Notes under the pieces: generated by a model
The model's input: the letters and a program-made list of their open reading frames with translations, nothing else
The model's database searches: none
What the model was told of the DNA's origin: nothing
Program-made: the position numbers and the translations under genes
Shown: piece by piece, positions 32,470 to 41,172 of the stretch
Layout of the letters: every line of letters starts with the position of its first letter
Numbering within the stretch: the first letter of the stretch is position 1
From: Streptacidiphilus jiangxiensis
GTDB taxonomy: Bacteria > Actinomycetota > Actinomycetes > Streptomycetales > Streptomycetaceae
Length of the DNA: 64,000 bases
Direction: 5' to 3'
Assembly (NCBI RefSeq): GCF_900109465.1
Contig: NZ_FOAZ01000007.1
Location: 1-64,000 of the forward strand

Positions 32470-35400
32470 TCAGAAGGGGAGCGCCTCGACGGCCCAGGCC
32501 GCTCTTTGCCAGCGCGTCAGCGGTTCGGAAAGGGGGTGATCAGCGCCCACCGCCTGCTCGAAGGCCCCCAGGGTCCAGCTCCGGTGCTCCCTGGCCGCAT
32601 CCCGTGCGCCCGTTTCCCAGAGGCTGACCGCCTGGTTGGCCTCGGCCACCAAGGTCAGCGGGTGAAGGGGACCAAGTCGTGATCGAGCGCGCTCGACGGT
32701 CTTCGCCTGCAGCGCCGCCGCTCTGTCGGTCTCAGCGTCGAAGGCCAGGGCGTAACCGAGGTTCAATGCCGCGGCCAGCGCCTGGGGGTGTTCCTCGCCG
32801 AGTTGACGAACTGTCTCCGTGAACACGCTGCGGTCCAGGGACGACGCCTCGCGTGCGTGGCCGGTCACCCGTAGGCTCGCGGCGAGCGCCGATTGGGCGA
32901 CCAGCGAGCGCGGGTGGAGCGGGCCCAGCAGGGTTTGATGCGACCGGTGGACCCGCTCTGCCAGTGCGAGCGACTCCGCGTGGCATTGCTCGGCCATCAG
33001 GGCATGCGTGAGCGTCACCGAGACGGAGAGCGTGTCGAGGTGATCGGCACCACGTCGACGACTCAGGTCGTCCGTCAGTTCGGAGGCCAGGACGAGCGCC
33101 TGAGAGGACTGGCCGGCCCTGCGTCGGGCCACGGCCAGGTAGGTTCGGGCGTGGAGGGTCGCCTGTGCGTCCGGGCCGAACGCCACCCGGCACAGCTCGT
33201 GCACCTGCTCCAACTCGGCCAGTGCCTCCCGGTACCTGCCCAGCTCTCCGAGTCCCACAGCCAGGCAGGTGCGTGCGTGCAGGGTCTGCACGTGGGTCTC
33301 ACCCGACTGCTTCCGGTAGTGGGCGACGACCTGGCCCTCCAGCTCCTGTGCCCCGACCAGGTTCCCGACCAGGCGCAGGCTGACAGCGAGATTGCGGGCG
33401 GTGATCGGTTCGAGATCACTGAGCGCTGCCTCGCGAGCCGCCTCGTGGGCGCGCCGGCTGAAGCCCAGTGCGGCGCGGAAGTCCCCCGCCGCTCGCAGGT
33501 CGGCGGCCACCGACCCCAGTGCGCGTACGCGTGTGACACCCCCGTCCTTGCCGCGTCCGCGCCGGAGCTTGCTCTTGCGCTGCTCCACCTGGTCGAGCAG
33601 CCGCCGGTTCAATGCCTCGGCCTGGGCGTACTGACCCTTGGACCACTTGATCCATCCCAGCCACCAGGCCACCTCCATGGTGTGGGGGTGGGAAGGGCCG
33701 AGGGAGCGCATCGAGAATTCGTGGGCTGACTCGGTGAGCGCCAGGGCCGAGTCATGGTCACCCCACTGCTGTCTGTAGTGGGCGGCGAGCAGGGTGAGCC
33801 GTCGTGCCGTCGCGGAACGGTCGGTGGCCACTCCCCAGGCGAGGAGATGCGGGTAGAGGTGATGGAGCTGGGCGACGGCGTCGGATGCCTCGGGGTCCGT
33901 GGGGGCGAGCGCGGCCAGGAGCTCCAGGGCCTCGCCTCGCAATGCCGATCTCTCAGCGGCCGCGAGGCCGTTCCTGATGGCAACACCGACGAGCGGGTGC
34001 AGCCGCAACGAACCCGGATCCGTGTCCGGACCCACCGTCGCGAGTGAGAGCGCCTGGATCTGCTGCACCGCGTCGAGAACCGCCGCCCGGTCGAGTCCCC
34101 AGCGACCGCGAGTCCGGCGGGGCAGACGCCGCGGCTCCTGGTGGAAGAGCGACAAAGGAACCGCCTCGGAGGCGAGGAAGGAGCACAGACGAAGGATCCG
34201 CACGGACGCCGGGGACCTGCGGCCCAGGGTTTCCAGGGCGATGTTCCAGGTCCGGAGGACGGGGGTGCCGTACGCGGGGACGGGGGCGCCGACGTTGAGG
34301 AATTCCACGTCGTCGCGGAGAAGTTCCAGATACCGCTCCTCCGCGATGCTCGTGTCGCCGAGATGCGCGGCCACCTGTTCCAGGGCCAGGGGCAGATGCC
34401 CCAACTCCCCGCCGATGCGGAGACCGACCAGCGGGTCGATCAGCGGACGCCGCGACCGCAGCAGTTCCAGGGATTCTGCGGCTGCGAAGGGTTCCACATG
34501 CTGCCCGTGCGCGATTCCCGCCCACGCGGGCGAGGTGGAGGTGATCAGTACGGCCCCGCGGTCGGAGCTGGGGATGAACCCCGAGAGCGCGCGGGCGTCC
34601 GGCGCGCCGTCGAAGACCAGCAACCAACGAGGGCAGCGTTCTCCCGTGCGAAGCAGGGTCATGACGGCGTCCGCGGCGTTCCCGGGCTCGATCAGCTGTT
34701 CCGCACCCAGATGGCGGGCGAGGGCGTGGAATCCGTTGACCACCGTTGAAGGATCGGTCGCCGATATCCACCAGACCAGGTCGAATTGTTCCTTGTGGCG
34801 ATAGGTGAACTCGGCGGCCAGCTGGGACTTCCCGACTCCGGGCAGGCCGTGCAGGGCCATGCAGTGGGCCCCTGGGCCGCCGACAGGAAGAAGAACCTCC
34901 GCCATCCGTTGAAGCAGCTTGCCGCGTCCGGTGAAGAAGGGGTGCTGAGGCGGGATCCGTCCGCCGAGGACCGTGGGACGCGCTGCCCGGGCAGCGTTTG
35001 AGCGGCCCACCCCGAAGTCGTGGCCGGCCTTCTCGACCGCTGCCACGATCTCCTCGAAGGCGCGGACGAGCAGGAGCCGGGGATCGGGTCCAGCCTTCAC
35101 CACGAGCCCGATGATGCTGCCTTCGACGCTGCACACAGGGGCCCCGGATATTCCGGACCAGCCCAACGAGGCCGCAGGCGCGTCGTCCTTGTCGATCCGC
35201 AGCACCAGGAGGCTGCTGCGGCGCGCGTGTTGAGCGGGCCGCAGGGTCGCGCGGGCCTGGAAGGAGTCCCGCAGCGTGGGGCTCACCCGCTCGCTCTGCG
35301 GAAAGCCGAACACCTCGCAATCAAGAGCCTCCGGTCCGACGGACGCGTAGCCCGGGAAAGGGGAGCCTGGTGGCCGCCATCGAGGGTCGGTGACGCGCAG

Positions 35401-35691
35401 CACCGCGACATCCAGCTCCCGGTCGATCCAGCTGACCTCGACCGTGTGCCATCGCTCGGAGCCCGCAGCGCTCCCCACCCGGACGAAGGCCAACCGCCCG
35501 GCTTCTTCAGGAGTCCCTTGCCTCCCCATGCCCTCTGGATCCACCACGTGGGCGGCTGTCACCACGATCGGGCCGTCGACGATCCAGCCGGACCCGGCCG
35601 CCCTGGCCTCAGGGCTCCCGGGGCCGGCCGGCTGCGACCACACTTCGACCAGCCGTTCGGGCAGCCGACCCGATTCGACCGCGCGAGCCAT
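32470..35691 (-). CDS. Trypsin-like protease fused to NB-ARC and TPR repeats
   Basis: The 1073-residue protein has an N-terminal S1-type protease domain with His48 (VVTAAHVV), Asp94 (ELDVAVLRV) and Ser182 (GWSGISGAPV), so the triad looks complete. An NB-ARC domain follows with GLPGVGKSQ at 282-290 and DLVWWISATD, closely similar to the FxsT-like protein. The rest is TPR repeats. No signal peptide is present, so the protease should act in the cytoplasm, gated by ATPase and TPR sensing. It starts 3 bases after the trypco2 gene and is in its operon. The end (AVEALPF) recalls the FxsT-like tail. Bacterial relatives are suspected conflict or defence proteins; the trigger is unknown. Confidence 0.85.
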   Translation of the reverse strand: MARAVESGRLPERLVEVWSQPAGPGSPEARAAGSGWIVDGPIVVTAAHVVDPEGMGRQGTPEEAGRLAFVRVGSAAGSERWHTVEVSWIDRELDVAVLRVTDPRWRPPGSPFPGYASVGPEALDCEVFGFPQSERVSPTLRDSFQARATLRPAQHARRSSLLVLRIDKDDAPAASLGWSGISGAPVCSVEGSIIGLVVKAGPDPRLLLVRAFEEIVAAVEKAGHDFGVGRSNAARAARPTVLGGRIPPQHPFFTGRGKLLQRMAEVLLPVGGPGAHCMALHGLPGVGKSQLAAEFTYRHKEQFDLVWWISATDPSTVVNGFHALARHLGAEQLIEPGNAADAVMTLLRTGERCPRWLLVFDGAPDARALSGFIPSSDRGAVLITSTSPAWAGIAHGQHVEPFAAAESLELLRSRRPLIDPLVGLRIGGELGHLPLALEQVAAHLGDTSIAEERYLELLRDDVEFLNVGAPVPAYGTPVLRTWNIALETLGRRSPASVRILRLCSFLASEAVPLSLFHQEPRRLPRRTRGRWGLDRAAVLDAVQQIQALSLATVGPDTDPGSLRLHPLVGVAIRNGLAAAERSALRGEALELLAALAPTDPEASDAVAQLHHLYPHLLAWGVATDRSATARRLTLLAAHYRQQWGDHDSALALTESAHEFSMRSLGPSHPHTMEVAWWLGWIKWSKGQYAQAEALNRRLLDQVEQRKSKLRRGRGKDGGVTRVRALGSVAADLRAAGDFRAALGFSRRAHEAAREAALSDLEPITARNLAVSLRLVGNLVGAQELEGQVVAHYRKQSGETHVQTLHARTCLAVGLGELGRYREALAELEQVHELCRVAFGPDAQATLHARTYLAVARRRAGQSSQALVLASELTDDLSRRRGADHLDTLSVSVTLTHALMAEQCHAESLALAERVHRSHQTLLGPLHPRSLVAQSALAASLRVTGHAREASSLDRSVFTETVRQLGEEHPQALAAALNLGYALAFDAETDRAAALQAKTVERARSRLGPLHPLTLVAEANQAVSLWETGARDAAREHRSWTLGAFEQAVGADHPLSEPLTRWQRAAWAVEALPF

Positions 35692-35694
35692 CGG

Positions 35695-36021
35695 TTAGGC
35701 CGGCTCCGTGAGATCCAGGCCGGCGGGAAGCTCCTGCGGAGACGCACTGACGATGAACGACACATTGGGGGTCAACCGGACATGGATCCTGTGTCCCTGG
35801 CTCTGGCTGCTGGAACGCGAGGCGCTGCCACGAGCCACGTACCAACTGAAGCCACCCTCGGCGGAGCTGCTGCGGACGGCCTCCACGGAGAGCTCGACCG
35901 TGACCTCAGCGACCGAGAAGGTCGCTCGACCTGAGGCCACCGCTTCCTGCTGGGCCCGGGTCAGGTCGTCGTGGAGCATCGCGATGGCTTCCGGCAAGGA
36001 CCACCCGCTCGGCAGTGGCAT
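35695..36021 (-). CDS. Trypsin-co-occurring domain protein (trypco2-like)
   Basis: The 108-residue protein has the pattern LPEAIAMLHDDLTRAQQEA followed by FSVAEVTVELSVEAVRS and HRIHVRLTPN. This matches the trypco2 domain that is repeatedly found beside trypsin-like proteases in actinobacteria. Its stop is 3 bases from the protease ATG, so the two are co-translated. The ATG at 36021 has GGGGAGGG upstream; a TTG one codon earlier is not needed. It probably binds or controls the protease. Confidence 0.8.
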   Translation of the reverse strand: MPLPSGWSLPEAIAMLHDDLTRAQQEAVASGRATFSVAEVTVELSVEAVRSSSAEGGFSWYVARGSASRSSSQSQGHRIHVRLTPNVSFIVSASPQELPAGLDLTEPA

Positions 36022-36362
36022 CAAACCCTCCCCGTCCGCGGCGCGGTGGCGCGCACACTGAGGCGCGGCGCATCGCGGTATTCATCGGCGTACGAGCCTA
36101 GGCCGCGACGCGGGGGCACGTACAGGCGTACATGGGGGCGCGCGGGGGCACCAGGACCGGCTTGTCCCCCCGACGGAACTCGGCGCTGGAGCTGCGAACT
36201 GCGGGCCCAGCACGCTCCCGGCGCCCGGGGGCTGAGCGCGCGGTAGCGCTGCTCCACTCAAGGGATAACCTCGGTTGCGTCGCCACCTTTGATCAGCAAC
36301 GCCCGTCGGGACAGCGGTTGGACCGGCGGGATGTTGGAGGACATCGACTGCGGGGGAACAGG
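36022..36362. promoter_or_regulatory. Divergent promoter region upstream of the trypco2 operon
   Basis: These 341 bases separate the trypco2 operon from a rightward membrane protein. The region contains short repeats of cgtacaggcgtacatgg type (gtac-rich palindromes around 36118-36132) that could be operator sites. I see no gene in it. Confidence 0.35.
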
Positions 36363-36962
36363 ATGTACGAAGTCGTGGTTAGTGCGGGACGTCGGCAGGC
36401 TGGCCGGGCGGTCATGCGAGACGTGATCGGAATGTACGTGCGCCGACCTGCACGGATCCGTGAGGGAATCTCACTGGGTCACTCGGCGGACCTCCGCGTG
36501 ATCGTTTACCTGCTGGTCGGCGCCGAGGTGCTGGTCGAAGGGCTGATGGATGTGTCCCTCATCCCGCCCGCCTGGAGGTTCGTGCATCTTCTCTGGATCG
36601 CGCTGATGGTGGACGCGGCCATCGCTTTCGGCGCCGTCACCCGCCGTCATCCGCACCAGGTCAGCGCGGAGACTCTGACTGTGCGCGCGGGTCTGCTCGA
36701 CGAGTTCACCCTTCCGCTGGACCTCGTGGGGAGTGTCCGGCGCGAGCGCTTGTCGATCAAGGGGCGAGGGGTGCGGCCTGTGCCTGACCGCCCGGAAGCC
36801 GTCGCCTGCAACGTCAGTGGAACCGCTGAGCTGGTCGTGGAACTGCGCGAACCGGTGAGCCTGCGTCTGGCGAGTGGAGCACGGCTTGTCGTCCGACGTC
36901 TCCACCTCGCTGCGGACGACCCCGCGGCAGCTCACCGAGCCCTGCGTTCGGCCCTGGCGTGA
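36363..36962 (+). CDS. Membrane protein of unknown function (two or three spans)
   Basis: This 199-residue protein has an N-terminal basic segment, two hydrophobic spans (about 45-60, IVYLLVGAEVLVEGLM, and 72-90, FVHLLWIALMVDAAIAFGAV) and then a cytoplasmic beta-rich domain (TVRAGLLDEFTLPLDLVGSV). The tail (RLVVRRLHLAADDPAAAHRA) resembles bacterial PH-like domains that follow paired membrane spans. It may sense or bind lipid. The ATG at 36363 has GGGGGAACAGG upstream. No operon partner is clear. Confidence 0.6.
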   Translation: MYEVVVSAGRRQAGRAVMRDVIGMYVRRPARIREGISLGHSADLRVIVYLLVGAEVLVEGLMDVSLIPPAWRFVHLLWIALMVDAAIAFGAVTRRHPHQVSAETLTVRAGLLDEFTLPLDLVGSVRRERLSIKGRGVRPVPDRPEAVACNVSGTAELVVELREPVSLRLASGARLVVRRLHLAADDPAAAHRALRSALA

Positions 36963-37052
36963 TGCCCGCCACCGGCCTGCCCGACACGGACCGCCTCGGA
37001 GGGCGGTTCGTGACGTTGACCTCGGACGTCCTGCCGTCCGAAGCGAGGAACG

Positions 37053-37589
37053 TTGAGCAACGACGCAAACCGCGATCAACCGATCAGGAACCTCAGCACC
37101 TGGACACTTGACCGCCTCGAAGCCTTCACGATCACACAGCAGGGCCATGAGCTGGAGCGGATCAGGGTCGTCGCCCAATCCCAGGCCTACCGATCCGACG
37201 AGCCAAGGCACGTCCGCCTGCGCTGGGCCAAGCTGTCGTTGAATGCCAACGCACGTCTGCCCGGCGACACCCCGTGGAGCCTGGCCCGGAAGACCCGCCA
37301 GAACTTCGCGCTACGCACCTGGATCATCGATCATCTCGGCCCTGACACCGATTCAGACTGGGACCCCGAAGTCCTCGCCGCCGACACGCTCGAAGCCCTC
37401 GCCCTCGAGCCCGACCAGGCCACAACGCTGTCCGCCAGCCGGCGTGACCTCCCGACCGAGCAAATCAGCGAACTGCGCCGCCACAAGAACAAGACGGCTC
37501 ATCTGGACCGGCTGTTGGGCTTCCTCCCGCCGGGACCCGACAAAGTCCGACTCACTGCCTGGGCGGAGGCGCGCAAGCACCTGCCCTGA
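37053..37589 (+). CDS. Hypothetical helical protein
   Basis: The 178-residue product is charged and predominantly helical, with several Trp and Arg residues (RHVRLRWAKLSLNANARL, RKTRQNFALRTWIIDHL). The start is a TTG with GAGGAACG before it. The last 50 residues (ISELRRHKNKTAHLDRLL) resemble HTH-adjacent or nucleic-acid-binding helices, but no motif can be named. It follows the membrane protein gene by 90 bases. Function unknown. Confidence 0.55.
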   Translation: MSNDANRDQPIRNLSTWTLDRLEAFTITQQGHELERIRVVAQSQAYRSDEPRHVRLRWAKLSLNANARLPGDTPWSLARKTRQNFALRTWIIDHLGPDTDSDWDPEVLAADTLEALALEPDQATTLSASRRDLPTEQISELRRHKNKTAHLDRLLGFLPPGPDKVRLTAWAEARKHLP

Positions 37590-37689
37590 GCCATCAGCCC
37601 GACAGTGATCGCGGGATCCGGTCGCGAAGTTCAGAGAACAGGTCAACGTCCGCTGTCACGCCTACTCGCACAACCGACCGGCGGTCGCT

Positions 37690-38334
37690 CTATTCCAGGG
37701 ACTTGGTCGACAACAGTCCTGCCGCCTGCAGATAGGCGGCCGTATCCGCGTGGGTGTCGAAGAACAGATCGGCGGGGCGCAGACCGTCCCGGTCATGCGT
37801 CGAAGTGAACCCAGCGACCCGACATCCCGCCGCCTTCCCCGCAGCGACCCCTGCCGGCGCGTCCTCCACGACCAGGCACGCTGACGGATCGAGGCCGAGA
37901 GCAGCGGCTGCCTTCAGATAGCACTCGGGCGCCGGCTTGGCCTGCACCACGTCGCCCCCATAGACCTGAACCCGCGGCAGGGGAAGGCCGGCCGCCGCGA
38001 ATCGGGCCTGCACGGATGCCCGGTCGCCCGACGTCACGATGGCCCAGGCATCCACGGACAGTCCCAACAACAGCTCGACAGCACCGTCCACTGCCGGGAA
38101 GGCATGTTGCTGCTGATCCAGGAGCCGGTCGAGCACCACGCGCTCCTGTGACGGATCCAGATCCGGGGCCGCCAGCAGCACCGTGTCTTCCGGACGGCGA
38201 CCAAAGGTCAACGGCCAAACCGCGTCGGCTTCGAGGCCCCGCAGCCGGGCCCAGGCATCCCACACACGCCGATGTGCCGCTGTCGAGTCGACCAGAACTC
38301 CGTCCACGTCAAACAGCACCGCACTCAGCGTCAT
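37690..38334 (-). CDS. HAD-superfamily phosphatase, beta-phosphoglucomutase-like
   Basis: The 214-residue enzyme has a canonical HAD motif I (LFDVDGVLVDS), motif II (AIVTSGDRASVQARF), motif III Lys (AKPAPECYLKAAAALGL) and motif IV (CLVVEDAPAGVAAGKAAG). The cap domain at residues 15-80 is helical. This is the DxDG(V/T) subfamily that includes phosphoglycolate phosphatase and sugar phosphatases; the AKPAPE and VEDAPAGVAAGKAAG blocks favour sugar phosphates. The ATG at 38334 gives the family length. It would remove phosphate from a small cytoplasmic metabolite. Confidence 0.85.
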   Translation of the reverse strand: MTLSAVLFDVDGVLVDSTAAHRRVWDAWARLRGLEADAVWPLTFGRRPEDTVLLAAPDLDPSQERVVLDRLLDQQQHAFPAVDGAVELLLGLSVDAWAIVTSGDRASVQARFAAAGLPLPRVQVYGGDVVQAKPAPECYLKAAAALGLDPSACLVVEDAPAGVAAGKAAGCRVAGFTSTHDRDGLRPADLFFDTHADTAAYLQAAGLLSTKSLE

Positions 38335-38851
38335 GATTGCGCCCCCTCCACCACCTCGACTGAGGATCGTCCAAGGACGGACGCCCCGCGCAGTGACATC
38401 CAATCCCATCGACATTGATCATGACGACTGACCCCGAGTGACTCCCGATCCGCATCGGAATGACACCCACAACCAGTGATGCAGCCACTTGAACGTCAGC
38501 TGCGGCCTGGGCGGACCGATGCTGCAGGGGTGATCAGGGCCGGCCTGGAGGCAGCCGCAGCCGGGTTGGGTCTCGGCGGATCGTGGCCCGGTTGGGCCGG
38601 GCGGGGGACACCGTGCGGGGCTGGGTCCGCCGGTTCCGGAGCGGACGGGTGCTGACGGGAACGATCCGGCGGCGCGTCCGGCCCCTTGCGTCGCAGCCAC
38701 GCCCTGTAGTCAGACGATCACTGAGCCTGTACCGTGCTGCTCGAACGCGCTGCGCGGAAGTCGCTTCACCGCAGATCCGAGGCCCAGGGCGATCACCCCT
38801 TGGGGTGCCCGGAAAGCGGGCGCCCCACGATCCCGGACAGGGAGCAGCAGC
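38335..38851. promoter_or_regulatory. 517-bp gene-free region upstream of the cold-shock gene
   Basis: Between the leftward HAD gene and the rightward csp gene there is no convincing frame. The 120 bases before csp should form its 5' leader; cold-shock genes often have long structured leaders. A gcgggcgccccacgatcccggg stretch just upstream is GC-rich and could fold. Nothing more is supported. Confidence 0.4.
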
Positions 38852-39055
38852 ATGGCGCAGGGCAGCGTGAAGTGGTTCAACGGCGAGAAGGGCTTCGGCT
38901 TCATCGAGCAGGACGGTGGAGGCCCGGACGTGTTCGTCCACTACAGCGAGATCATGGGCAACGGTTACAAGAGCCTCGACGAGGGCCAGCGGGTCGAGTT
39001 CGAGATCGGCCAGGGCCAGAAGGGCCCCCAGGCCCAGCAGGTCCGCGCGATTTGA
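38852..39055 (+). CDS. cspA: Cold-shock domain protein
   Basis: The 67-residue protein is a complete cold-shock domain. It has RNP1 as KGFGFIEQ and RNP2 as DVFVHYSEI, preceded by [12 protein letters not shown]. Such proteins bind single-stranded RNA or DNA and melt RNA structure in the cytoplasm. The symbol cspA reflects the family; actinomycetes carry several paralogues. It stands alone and is closed by a strong hairpin terminator at 39069. Confidence 0.95.
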   Translation: MAQGSVKWFNGEKGFGFIEQDGGGPDVFVHYSEIMGNGYKSLDEGQRVEFEIGQGQKGPQAQQVRAI

Positions 39056-39068
39056 TCTGCGCGACACC

Positions 39069-39104
39069 GAGGCCCCGGCAGCCCACCGCGGGCGCCGGGG
39101 CCTC
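39069..39104 (+). terminator. Strong intrinsic-type hairpin after csp
   Basis: gaggccccggc and gccggggcctc form a perfect 11-bp stem beginning 13 bases after the csp stop codon, with a loop of about 14 bases. It lacks a long T-tract, as is usual for actinomycete terminators. Confidence 0.85.
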
Positions 39105-39227
39105 AGTCGCTCTGTTTGATCCGATTCTGCGGGGTGTCGGTCGAACCTGAGTGTCCCTCGGGTGCTGCCGAAGTGGCCGTCGACATGCCGAGAGCCCGCC
39201 GCGAGAAGCAACGCCAGCGGCTGGGGT

Positions 39228-39767
39228 TCATCGGGGGCGGCTGTCCGACTCCGCCTGAATCAGCATCCGCTTGAGCAGGGTGTTGAGTGTGTCCTGCTCT
39301 GCCGGGTCGAGTGGGGCGACCATCGAGTTCTCTGCCTGCCCGCGCAGCTTCATCGCCGCCAGCCAGCGGGCGCGCCCTGCCTCGGTGAGTTCCACGTCCA
39401 CCCGGCGGCGGTCCTGGCTGCTGCGCACGCGCCGCACCAGTCCTGACTGCTCCAGGGTGTCCAGACGACCTGTCATGCCGGCCGGGGAGAGCATGAGTTC
39501 CGCGGCCAGCTCGGAGGGTGTGGCCCGGTCCGGGGCCTCGCGCGCGCTGAGTTGGTGCAGCGTGGCGAACTCGAACTCCTGCAGGCCGACCTCGGCCAGG
39601 GCGCGGTCCTTGGCCCGGCCGACGAGCTTGGCCAGGAGCTGTATGCGGGTGATGATCCCCTCCACCCGCGCGTCGAACGGGGCCTTCCCCTGCCAGCGTG
39701 CGAGGTGCATGTCGACGGAGTCGGCCCCGTCTGAGGGCCGCTCCTGTCCCTGGCTCTCGGTGTCCAT
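39228..39767 (-). CDS. MarR-family transcriptional regulator
   Basis: The 179-residue protein has the MarR winged helix-turn-helix: recognition segment TPSELAAELMLSPAGMTGRL and wing RSSQDRRRVDVELTEAGRA. N- and C-terminal helices provide dimerisation. It is divergent from an MFS gene with 68 bases between start codons; a palindromic operator lies in that gap. It most likely represses the exporter and itself until a ligand binds. The start at 39767 is the ATG nearest the operator. Confidence 0.88.
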   Translation of the reverse strand: MDTESQGQERPSDGADSVDMHLARWQGKAPFDARVEGIITRIQLLAKLVGRAKDRALAEVGLQEFEFATLHQLSAREAPDRATPSELAAELMLSPAGMTGRLDTLEQSGLVRRVRSSQDRRRVDVELTEAGRARWLAAMKLRGQAENSMVAPLDPAEQDTLNTLLKRMLIQAESDSRPR

Positions 39768-39791
39768 CCCCTCAGTATGCTACGCCAACTT

Positions 39792-39826
39792 ATATTTCGT
39801 TGCCAAAAGATTAGCTGGCGAAATAT
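39792..39826. promoter_or_regulatory. Likely MarR operator in the marR-MFS divergon
   Basis: atatttcg at 39792-39799 and cgaaatat at 39819-39826 are a perfect 8-bp inverted pair, with ttgcca and tggc extending it inward. The AT-rich patch stands out in this GC-rich genome and overlaps the expected promoters of both genes. MarR dimers typically bind such palindromes. Confidence 0.75.
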
Positions 39827-39835
39827 CATGTCCGC

Positions 39836-41128
39836 ATGACGCCATCCATGCGCCGACTGCTGGTCGGCCGTACCTGCGCGGCGCTGGCCACCGCGCTGAT
39901 CCCCACCACGCTCACACTCGCGCTGCTTCGAGGACATGCCGCAGGCTCGACGGGTTCGGCAGGGGATCTGGGCTTGGTGCTGGCCTGCGAACTGCTGCCC
40001 ATGCTGGTGCTGCTGCCCGTCGCCGGCGTGCTCGCGGACCGCTTCCCGCCGCAGCGGGTCGTGCTTGCCGCCGATCTGCTCAGGGGCGCGGCGCAGACCA
40101 CGATCGGCGCGGAACTGCTCTGCGGCCGGGTCCAAGTGCCCGACCTCGCCGTGCTCGCCGCGGTCACCGGCGCCGCGGTCGCCTTCGGCACCCCGGCGGT
40201 GCGCACCCTGGTCGCGGTGACCGTCGACGCCGGCCAGCGGCTGCGGCTGAACTCGCGGCTGGACATCGCCACCGGCCTGGCCCAGACCGCCGGTCCGGCG
40301 ACGGCGGGCGGCTTGATGCTGATGGTCGGCGCCGGCTGGTCCTCGCTGCTGACCGGCGCACTATTCATCGGCTCCGCGACCACCCTGGGTGGCCTGCACA
40401 CCCGCCAGGCCGCCAGGCCGGCCGACGGCGGCCAGCCGGGGTTCCTGGCGCGGCTGCGCGAAGGTTGGACCGAGACCAGGCGCCACCGCTGGTTCCTCGC
40501 CAACGTGCTGGGCCACGGGGTTTGGCATCTGACGGCAGGGTTCCTGCTCACCCTGGGACCGCTGATCGCGGTCCGGAGCATGGGAGGTGACGGCGCGTGG
40601 GTGTTGGTGGCCCAACTGGGGACGGTCGGCATGCTCGTCGGTGCCTTCGCCGCGAGCCGGCTGCCGATGCGCCGTCCGCTGGTCGGCGTGGCCGTGGGTG
40701 CGGCCGTCTTCGCGCTGCCGCTGACGGCTTTCGGACTGGGGCTGGCGCTGCCCTGGGCGGCGTCCGCGTACTTCCTGGCCATGTTCGGGCTGGGAGTGCT
40801 CAGTCCGCTGTGGGAAACCGCCATCCAACGCCGCATCCCGCAGGAGGTCCTCGGCCGGGTGGGGTCCTTCGACTCTCTGATCTCGTTCGCTGCCCGTCCG
40901 CTGGGCCTGGCCGTGGCCGTTCCGGTCGCCACTGTCCTGGGCACTTCGGCGCCGCTGCTGGCGGGCGCGGTGCTCGTGGCGGCGGCGAATCTGGCCGCGC
41001 TGCTGCTGCCCGAGGCATGGGAGCAGCCGGAGCCGGCCACGGCAGGGGGCGATGCCAGGCGCGAACCTCTGGCCGCGGCGGCCCGAGGTCAGGCGGAGGC
41101 CGACTCCACGGCAGCGGGCGGCAGGTAG
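39836..41128 (+). CDS. MFS exporter, MarR-controlled
   Basis: The 430-residue protein has about 12 predicted spans and the MFS motif A GVLADRFPPQR between helices 2 and 3. Substrate-site residues cannot be assigned. The last 35 residues (ATAGGDARREPLAAAARGQA) are a hydrophilic cytoplasmic tail. The ATG at 39836 lies just after the MarR operator, which suggests that the repressor blocks transcription. Relatives are often macrolide or drug exporters of the DHA3-like type. It is the only gene in its transcription unit. Confidence 0.85.
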   Translation: MTPSMRRLLVGRTCAALATALIPTTLTLALLRGHAAGSTGSAGDLGLVLACELLPMLVLLPVAGVLADRFPPQRVVLAADLLRGAAQTTIGAELLCGRVQVPDLAVLAAVTGAAVAFGTPAVRTLVAVTVDAGQRLRLNSRLDIATGLAQTAGPATAGGLMLMVGAGWSSLLTGALFIGSATTLGGLHTRQAARPADGGQPGFLARLREGWTETRRHRWFLANVLGHGVWHLTAGFLLTLGPLIAVRSMGGDGAWVLVAQLGTVGMLVGAFAASRLPMRRPLVGVAVGAAVFALPLTAFGLGLALPWAASAYFLAMFGLGVLSPLWETAIQRRIPQEVLGRVGSFDSLISFAARPLGLAVAVPVATVLGTSAPLLAGAVLVAAANLAALLLPEAWEQPEPATAGGDARREPLAAAARGQAEADSTAAGGR

Positions 41129-41172
41129 TCAGCACAGGCTTGGCCGGTATGACGCTCGCCGGGACGCGTCCT

